A stretch of DNA of 11,362 bases from Actinomycetes bacterium (GTDB lineage: Bacteria; Actinomycetota; Actinomycetes; Actinomycetales; Microbacteriaceae): NCBI GenBank assembly GCA_023432005.1, contig JAEYVF010000136.1:1-11362 (forward strand), written 5' to 3'. The notes beneath the pieces were generated by a model. That model had not been told where the DNA came from and did no database searches. It saw only the letters and a list, made by a program, of their open reading frames with translations. The translations under genes and the position numbers were made by a program. This document shows positions 6,956 to 11,362 of the stretch, piece after piece; the first letter of the stretch is position 1; each line of letters starts with the position of its first letter.

Positions 6956-7801
6956 TCAGCGCCCGTCCCGCCAGCTGAACCGCGGGGCGTAGCCGAGCGC
7001 CTCGCGCGCGTGATCGATCGACAGCAGCGTCTCGTGCTCGCCGAGCTCGCGGCGCACCTCGACCTGCGGGAAGTACTCGGCCATCAGCGACGCGCTCGAG
7101 CGCTCCATGACGGTGTCGGCCGCCGCGATGATGAAGCGGTCGAACCCGGGCCGCCCCGCGAGCAGCGCCCGCTCGACGGCCTGCGCCGCGTCCCGGGCGT
7201 CGATGTAGCCCCACAGGTTCCACTTGCGCGAGGCGGGGTCCGCCTGGAAGTCGGCGAACCCGGCGTAGTCCTCCGGGACCATGACGTTCGAGAATCGCAG
7301 CGCCGAGATCGAGAGCTCGGGGTCCCACCGCACGACCTTGCGCGCGAGCTCCTCCTCGAGGTGCTTGCCGAGCGAGTAGGCGCTCTCGGGTCGCGTGTCG
7401 TACTGCTCGTCGACGGGCGCGTAGGGCGGGTCGATCGCGAACGGCAGCCCGAGCACCGTCTCGCTCGACGCCGTCACGATGCGCCGGATGCCGGCCCGCC
7501 GCGCCGCCTGCACGACATGGAAGGTCGACATGACGTTGTTCTGGAACGTGGCGACGTCGGTCTCGAGGCCGGGCGCGGGGATCGCACCGAGGTGCACGAC
7601 GGCGTCGAGCCCCGCGTGGCGCTCGTCGATGCCGCTCAGGGCGTCGACGACGGCGCCGTAGTCGGTGAGGTCGACGCGCGTGAAGCCGTCGCGACGCGCC
7701 CCCGCGATATCGAGCGCGACGACGTCGTGTCCGCTCGCGCGGAGCTCGCGCTCGACGACGCTGCCCAGCTTGCCGCTGGCCCCCGTGACGGCGATCCGCA
7801 T
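6956..7801 (-). CDS. NAD-dependent extended SDR oxidoreductase / epimerase-like
   Basis: A 281-residue Rossmann-fold enzyme. The nucleotide-binding loop TGASGKLG spans residues 6-13 and the acidic D31 at the end of beta-2 favours NAD over NADP. VVHLGAIP (68-75) and the catalytic Ser in VTASSE (109-114) lead to the YxxxK pair Y142/K146 in AYSLGKHLEEE. LRFSNV and YIDARDAAQAV are typical of extended SDRs (NAD-dependent epimerase/dehydratase family). The ATG at 7801 has GGGAGGG upstream and begins two bases after the stop of the KDPG aldolase gene, so it is the last gene of that operon. With KDG kinase and KDPG aldolase next to it, a sugar or uronate dehydrogenase feeding a sugar-acid route is a reasonable guess. 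True epimerase activity cannot be excluded. Its short length (281) is nearer uronate-dehydrogenase-like members than to GalE (about 330-340). Confidence 0.85.
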   Translation of the reverse strand: MRIAVTGASGKLGSVVERELRASGHDVVALDIAGARRDGFTRVDLTDYGAVVDALSGIDERHAGLDAVVHLGAIPAPGLETDVATFQNNVMSTFHVVQAARRAGIRRIVTASSETVLGLPFAIDPPYAPVDEQYDTRPESAYSLGKHLEEELARKVVRWDPELSISALRFSNVMVPEDYAGFADFQADPASRKWNLWGYIDARDAAQAVERALLAGRPGFDRFIIAAADTVMERSSASLMAEYFPQVEVRRELGEHETLLSIDHAREALGYAPRFSWRDGR

Positions 7802-7803
7802 GA

Positions 7804-8412
7804 TCAGCCCTCCCGACGGCTGCGCAGCACCTCGGCGAGGCGCTCGAGCTGGGCGGGATCCTCGAGGGCCGAGCCGACGGCCGCGACCCGCACGCCCGCG
7901 TCGAGGTAGTCGGAGACGTTCGACGCGTCGAGGCCACCCGTCGCGACGAACGACACCTGCGGGAACGGCCCGCGGATGTGCCGGAACCACGACGTGCCGA
8001 GCCACGTCGCGGGGAACGCCTTGAGCCAGTCGAGGCCGAGCGACACCGCGAGCTGCACGTCGCTCGGGGTCGCGACGCCCGGCAGGATCGGGAGGCCCGC
8101 ATCCTCGGCCGCCTCGACGACGCGTGCGTCGATCCCGGGCGACACGAGGTAGCGCGCGCCGGCGTCCTTCGCGGCCGCGACGAGCTCGGGCGAGACGATC
8201 GTGCCCGCGCCGACGGCTTTGCCGCGGTCCGCGCCGAGGCGGACGAGCTCGCGAAGCGCGCGCTCGTCCTCGGCGCTCTGCAGCGGCACCTCGACGGCGT
8301 CGATGCCGAGATCCCACGCGGTCGCGGCGAGCCGCGCCGAGCGCTCGACTCCCATGCCGCGCAGGATCGCCATGAGGGGCTGTCCCTGGAAGATGTCGTC
8401 GAACGCGCTCAC
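7804..8412 (-). CDS. eda: 2-keto-3-deoxy-6-phosphogluconate (KDPG) aldolase
   Basis: A 202-residue class I aldolase that splits KDPG into pyruvate and glyceraldehyde-3-phosphate. Family landmarks are in order: MAILRG (14-19), AVEVPLQS with the catalytic glutamate E41, VGAGTIVSPE (67-76), YLVSPGID (88-95), LPGVATPSDV (110-119), and WLKAFPA with the Schiff-base lysine K131. RGPFPQVSFVATGGLD (147-162) follows as the phosphate-binding segment. Length is normal for the family. The GTG start at 8412 overlaps the TGA of the kinase gene by four bases (GTGA) and has GAGGGG five bases upstream; longer in-frame extensions would lie inside the kinase gene and are rejected. The close homologue acting on the galacto-epimer (KDPGal aldolase) cannot be ruled out, but the adjacent kinase fits either. 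It acts in the cytosol as the final step of a sugar-acid pathway. Confidence 0.93.
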   Translation of the reverse strand: MSAFDDIFQGQPLMAILRGMGVERSARLAATAWDLGIDAVEVPLQSAEDERALRELVRLGADRGKAVGAGTIVSPELVAAAKDAGARYLVSPGIDARVVEAAEDAGLPILPGVATPSDVQLAVSLGLDWLKAFPATWLGTSWFRHIRGPFPQVSFVATGGLDASNVSDYLDAGVRVAAVGSALEDPAQLERLAEVLRSRREG

Positions 8413-9359
8413 GCCGTCCCCTCGATCGTGTCGCTCGTCGTCTGCAGCACGAGCGCCGCCCGCTCGTGTCCGGCCGTCAGGCACTCCTCGGGCCCGCCGC
8501 CCGCGAGACGGGCCGCGAGGTAGCCGCCCGCGAAGGCATCGCCCGCCCCGACCGCCTCGACCACGTCGACCGTCAGCGCCGGCACGAAGTGCTCGCCCTC
8601 CGCGTCGAAGAGGGTCGCGCCGATGTCGCCGTCCTTGACGACGAGCTCGGCGGGTTCGGGAAGCGCCGCGCGCACGCCGCCGGCGGTCGCTGTCCCCCAC
8701 AGGGTCTCCGCCTCGTCGCGACCGACGAACACGATGTCGGCCCGCTGCGCGAGCTCGCGCAGGCGCAACGCCGCCTCGCCGAGCGGCCAGAGGGCCGCGC
8801 GGTGGTTGACGTCGAAGCTCACGAGCACGCCCGCCGCCCGGGCGCGCTCGATGAGCGCGTCGAGGAAGGCGGATGCCGTGGCCGAGATGGCCGCCGTGAT
8901 GCCCGAGAGGTGCAGGATCCGCACCCCGTCGAGGCCCACCTCGGCAGCGTGCTCGGGTGTCAGGTGCGACGCGGCCGATCCCGCGCGGTAGTACCTCACG
9001 CCGTGGCCCGGGTCCTTGACGTAGAGGCCCGTCGGATGCCCGGCGTCGCGCTCGACGCGGCTCACGTCGACGCCGAGGGCCGCGAGCTGTCGCAGGATGC
9101 GATCGCCGAGGGCGTCGTCACCGAGTCGGCTGTACCAGGCGGCGGCGTGGCCGAGGGCCGCGACGTGCGCGGCCACGTTGGACTCCGCCCCGCCCGCGTC
9201 GAGCCGGAACTCGCGCGCGTCGACGAGCCGCGATCCGTCCATGGGCGCGACCATCGCCATCGTCTCGCCGACCGCGACGAGCGTCGGGACGGTCACCGCA
9301 GCCGCGCCGCCGGTGTCGCTCGTCGATCGGATTCCTGAGTCACTGCCGCCATCACCCAC
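8409..9359 (-). CDS. kdgK: 2-keto-3-deoxygluconate (KDG) kinase, PfkB family
   Basis: A 316-residue ribokinase/PfkB-family sugar kinase. The first PfkB signature region is FRLDAGGAESNVAAHVAALG (51-70). FDVNHR (182-187) is characteristic of the KDG kinase branch, and the second signature VEAVGAGDAFAGGY (267-280) supplies the catalytic base D274. It overlaps the KDPG aldolase gene by four bases, so phosphorylation of KDG followed by aldol cleavage is the obvious joint job. The start is uncertain. GTG at 9359 lacks a Shine-Dalgarno box but has a CATACT box seven bases upstream, as in leaderless transcripts. GTG at 9296 would remove 21 low-complexity residues and begin directly at TVPTLVAVGE, closer to the usual N-terminus. 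Fructokinase or another PfkB sugar kinase is the alternative, but the aldolase neighbour favours KDG. Confidence 0.88.
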   Translation of the reverse strand: MGDGGSDSGIRSTSDTGGAAAVTVPTLVAVGETMAMVAPMDGSRLVDAREFRLDAGGAESNVAAHVAALGHAAAWYSRLGDDALGDRILRQLAALGVDVSRVERDAGHPTGLYVKDPGHGVRYYRAGSAASHLTPEHAAEVGLDGVRILHLSGITAAISATASAFLDALIERARAAGVLVSFDVNHRAALWPLGEAALRLRELAQRADIVFVGRDEAETLWGTATAGGVRAALPEPAELVVKDGDIGATLFDAEGEHFVPALTVDVVEAVGAGDAFAGGYLAARLAGGGPEECLTAGHERAALVLQTTSDTIEGTA

Positions 9360-9421
9360 ACGATCGAGTATGCCGTGCGAGCCGGTCGGCGGCCGGCCGG
9401 CGGCCGTGCGATCGGCCGAGC
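9360..9421 (-). promoter_or_regulatory. Gap before the KDG kinase operon: possible promoter with 9-bp direct repeats
   Basis: These 62 bp separate the MarR stop from the kinase start. On the plus strand GCCGTGCGA occurs twice, at 9372-9380 and 9403-9411, exactly 31 bp apart (about three helical turns). Between them is an almost pure G/C stretch with the short palindrome GCCGGCCGGC. A CATACT -10-like box (complement of 9367-9372) lies seven bases before the GTG at 9359. No -35 box is evident. The repeats could be a regulator site, but they are short in a G/C-rich stretch. Confidence 0.35.
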
Positions 9422-9886
9422 CTAGGCGGTGCCGGACGCCGACGCTCCGCGCGCGAGCTCATGCAGCAGCACGGTCACGCGCTCGATGTCGTCGACGGGC
9501 CAGTCCGCGACGACCTCGGTGAGCAGCCCCTCGTAGCGGGCCCGTGCGGCGGCGAGCCGCCTCTGCCCCTCGTTCGTCACGGTGATGAGCTTGATGCGGC
9601 CGTCCGACTCGTCGGCCACCCGCCGCACGAGCCCGAGCTCCTGCAGCTCGGTGACGCTGCGGCTCACCTGGCCCTTGTCGGCCGCGAGCCGTTCGGCGAG
9701 ACCCGAGACCGTCGCCGAGCCGTGGCGCTCGATGACCGAGAGCACCTTGAAGGTGCCGGGCAGCATCCCCGGGCTCACGATCGCGGCGGCCTGCGCGTAG
9801 ACGCGGCGCACCTCGCCCATGAGCTCGCTGAAGGCGCCCTCGAGGCCGCGCACGGCCTCCTGACGCGGGTCGCCCGCCGCGGTCAT
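9422..9886 (-). CDS. MarR-family transcriptional regulator
   Basis: A 154-residue winged-helix regulator of normal MarR length. The recognition region reads SATVSGLAERLAADKGQVSR (57-76) followed by TELQELGLVRRVADESDGRIK. The Asp-x-x-Gly-Arg stretch near residues 92-97 corresponds to the wing that enters the minor groove. Helices before and after form the usual dimer interface. The ATG at 9886 overlaps the TGA of the efflux transporter gene by four bases (ATGA), with AGGGGA upstream as ribosome-binding site, so it is made from the transporter mRNA. MarR proteins next to DHA2 pumps usually repress the pair and are released by a pump substrate; the operator would lie upstream of the transporter, outside the window. 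Confidence 0.93.
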   Translation of the reverse strand: MTAAGDPRQEAVRGLEGAFSELMGEVRRVYAQAAAIVSPGMLPGTFKVLSVIERHGSATVSGLAERLAADKGQVSRSVTELQELGLVRRVADESDGRIKLITVTNEGQRRLAAARARYEGLLTEVVADWPVDDIERVTVLLHELARGASASGTA

Positions 9887-11362
9887 CGGCGCTTTCCCCT
9901 CTCGGCCTCGTCTCCGGGGCCGGGCACGCGGATGCTGCCGGTCGCCGTGAGCGTCTCCATGGCCTCCGGCACCGAGACGGTCGCGAGGTCGGCCTCGGAC
10001 GCCTGGATGCGCTCGGTCGTCGTCATGCGGGTGAGGGGCTTGTTCGGCAGGAACACGATGGCGATGAGGCTCACCACGGCGAACGGAACCGCGATGAGGA
10101 ACGAGTGCGAGATGCCGTTCGCGTAGATGTCCTCGAAGACGAGGCGGAGGGCCTTCGGCATCTCCGACACCTTGGGGAGGGCGCCCGACTGCAGCTGCTC
10201 GGCCCAGGCCGGGGCGTCGGCACCGAGGCTCGCGAGCGCGACGGCGATGTCGTCCTTGCGCTCGGTCACGAGCTGCGCGACGCGCGCGGCGAGCGCCGCC
10301 CCCATGATCGAGACGCCGACCGTGCCGCCGAGGCTGCGGAAGAACGTCACTCCCGAGCTCGCCACGCCCATCCGCTCGGGTGCCGTCGTGTTCTGCACGA
10401 CGAGCACGAGGTTCTGCATCGTCATGCCGACGCCCGCTCCGAGCATCGCCATGTAGAGGGAGACGAGCGTGAAGTCGGTGTCGTAGTGGATGGTCGAGAG
10501 CAGGTACGAGCCGGCCGTGAGGAGGAGGGCGCCCACCACGAGGTACGACTTCCACTTCCCGTAGCGGGTCACGAGCGCGCCGACGCCCACCGACGAGATG
10601 AGCAGGCCGGCGATCATGGGGATCGTCATGATGCCCGCCTCGGTCGGCGTCGCGCCGCGCGCGAGCTGCATGTACTGGCTGAGGAAGACCGACGCGCCGA
10701 ACATCGCGATACCGGTCGCGATCGACGCGATGACCGACAGCGTGAAGGTCGCGTCGCGGAAGAGCGAGAGCGGGATGAGCGGCTCCTTCGAGCGGAGCTC
10801 GACCACCACGAAGAGCACGGCGGCCAGGAGCGCGCCGCCCACCATCCAGGCCGTCGTCCAGCTCGCCCACTCGAACTGGTCGCCCGCGAGCGAGACCCAG
10901 ATGAGCAGGAGCGACACGGCGACCGAGAGCAGCACGATGCCGAGGTAGTCGATCGTCGTCGTGCGGCGGTCGCGCTTCGGGAGGTGGAGGGTCACCTGCA
11001 CGATCACGAGCGCGAGCACCGCGACGGGCACCGCGACGAAGAAGTTCCAGCGCCAGCCCCACCCGTCGGCGATGACGCCGCCGAGCAGGGGGCCGCCGAT
11101 GGTCGCGACCGCCATGACGGCGCCGAAGAGCCCCATGTACTTGCCGCGCTCGCGCGGGCTGATGATGTCGGCCATGATGACCTGGCCGAGGGCGGCGAGC
11201 CCGCCCGCGCCGATGCCCTGCACGGCACGGAAGGCGATGAGCATCTCCGGGTTGGTCGAGAAGCCGGCCGCCGCGGACGCCACGACGAAGATGACGATCG
11301 CGAGCTGGTAGAGCACCTTGCGGTTGGTGAGGTCGGCGAGCTTCCCCCAGATGGGCGTGGAG
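9883..11362 (-). CDS. DHA2-family (EmrB/QacA-like) MFS drug efflux transporter, N-terminus cut off
   Basis: The frame is open to the window edge and 492 residues are visible. The first residues, STPIWGKLADLTNRKVLYQ, are the MFS motif A loop between membrane segments 2 and 3, so roughly the first 50-60 residues are missing. RAVQGIGAGG, then the ISPRERGKYMGLFGA and GGPLLGGVIADGWGWRWNFF stretches, are hallmarks of the 14-segment DHA2 proton antiporters. A hydrophilic loop of about 60 residues (ERKDDIAVA...LVFEDIYANG) precedes the last membrane segment, as in QacA-type pumps. A soluble tail of about 50 residues ends the protein. An internal GTG at 11316 lies after motif A and cannot be the true start. 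The gene overlaps a MarR regulator, consistent with inducible multidrug export; the substrate is not predictable. Confidence 0.93.
   Translation of the reverse strand, partial: STPIWGKLADLTNRKVLYQLAIVIFVVASAAAGFSTNPEMLIAFRAVQGIGAGGLAALGQVIMADIISPRERGKYMGLFGAVMAVATIGGPLLGGVIADGWGWRWNFFVAVPVAVLALVIVQVTLHLPKRDRRTTTIDYLGIVLLSVAVSLLLIWVSLAGDQFEWASWTTAWMVGGALLAAVLFVVVELRSKEPLIPLSLFRDATFTLSVIASIATGIAMFGASVFLSQYMQLARGATPTEAGIMTIPMIAGLLISSVGVGALVTRYGKWKSYLVVGALLLTAGSYLLSTIHYDTDFTLVSLYMAMLGAGVGMTMQNLVLVVQNTTAPERMGVASSGVTFFRSLGGTVGVSIMGAALAARVAQLVTERKDDIAVALASLGADAPAWAEQLQSGALPKVSEMPKALRLVFEDIYANGISHSFLIAVPFAVVSLIAIVFLPNKPLTRMTTTERIQASEADLATVSVPEAMETLTATGSIRVPGPGDEAERGKRR

Noticed and set aside
5353..6978. 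A 541-codon plus-strand frame overlapping the mannosidase end and the GPH gene
   Set aside because: It is an out-of-frame, Arg/His/Gly-rich shadow of two well-supported genes with no motif of its own.
9381..9408. G/C-only stretch after the MarR gene as a strong terminator
   Set aside because: It has several short overlapping palindromes but no single long stem and no T-tract, so I cannot support a terminator call.
1..11362. CRISPR arrays, tRNA genes, transposases, attachment sites
   Set aside because: I read both strands for regularly spaced repeats, cloverleaf-like segments and transposase-type proteins and found none.

Overview
The base composition (roughly 70% G+C by eye), the strong G/C preference at third codon positions, short Shine-Dalgarno boxes and tightly overlapping genes point to a high-GC Gram-positive actinobacterium. 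The repeated word GCATCC/GGATGC and the gene content suggest the Microbacteriaceae (Microbacterium-like), but this is inference from pattern recognition, not a search result.

Left block (1-2533, minus strand): the first codons of a probable ABC sugar permease, a lipoprotein solute-binding protein of ABC family 1, and a LacI-family regulator transcribed toward them. The 137-bp gap between regulator and binding protein holds the clearest regulatory structure in the window. Two perfect 12-bp palindromes lie head to tail, one inside the -35/-10 spacer of a recognisable promoter and one over its -35 box.

Middle block (2598-6904, plus strand): a 981-residue GH38 alpha-mannosidase of the cytosolic Man2C1/Ams1 type. 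It is followed, with a one-base stop/start overlap, by a cation-coupled GPH (MelB-type) sugar transporter. This pair diverges from the LacI gene across 64 bp that carry a near-perfect 10-bp inverted repeat containing -10-like boxes on both strands. The simplest reading is a mannoside utilisation locus: glycans or oligosaccharides enter by the ABC system and/or the GPH carrier and are trimmed in the cytoplasm.

Right-centre block (9359-6956, minus strand): three coupled genes for a 2-keto-3-deoxygluconate (KDG) kinase, a KDPG aldolase and an NAD-dependent SDR/epimerase-like oxidoreductase. This is the lower half of a sugar-acid route ending in pyruvate and glyceraldehyde-3-phosphate. The dehydratase that would make KDG is not in the window. 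The block converges on the mannosidase/GPH pair, and a 14-bp perfect inverted repeat at the junction may terminate both transcripts.

Right block (11362-9422, minus strand): a DHA2-type 14-TM drug efflux transporter, cut by the window edge, overlapping a MarR-family regulator by 4 bp. It looks like an ordinary self-regulated export operon unrelated to the sugar genes.

I see no mobile element, CRISPR array, tRNA or rRNA gene, and no stretch over 300 bp without a gene. No clearly novel multi-gene system is visible. The most interesting signals are the twin operator, the convergent-junction repeat, the GCATCC word bias and the incomplete sugar-acid pathway beside a mannosidase.
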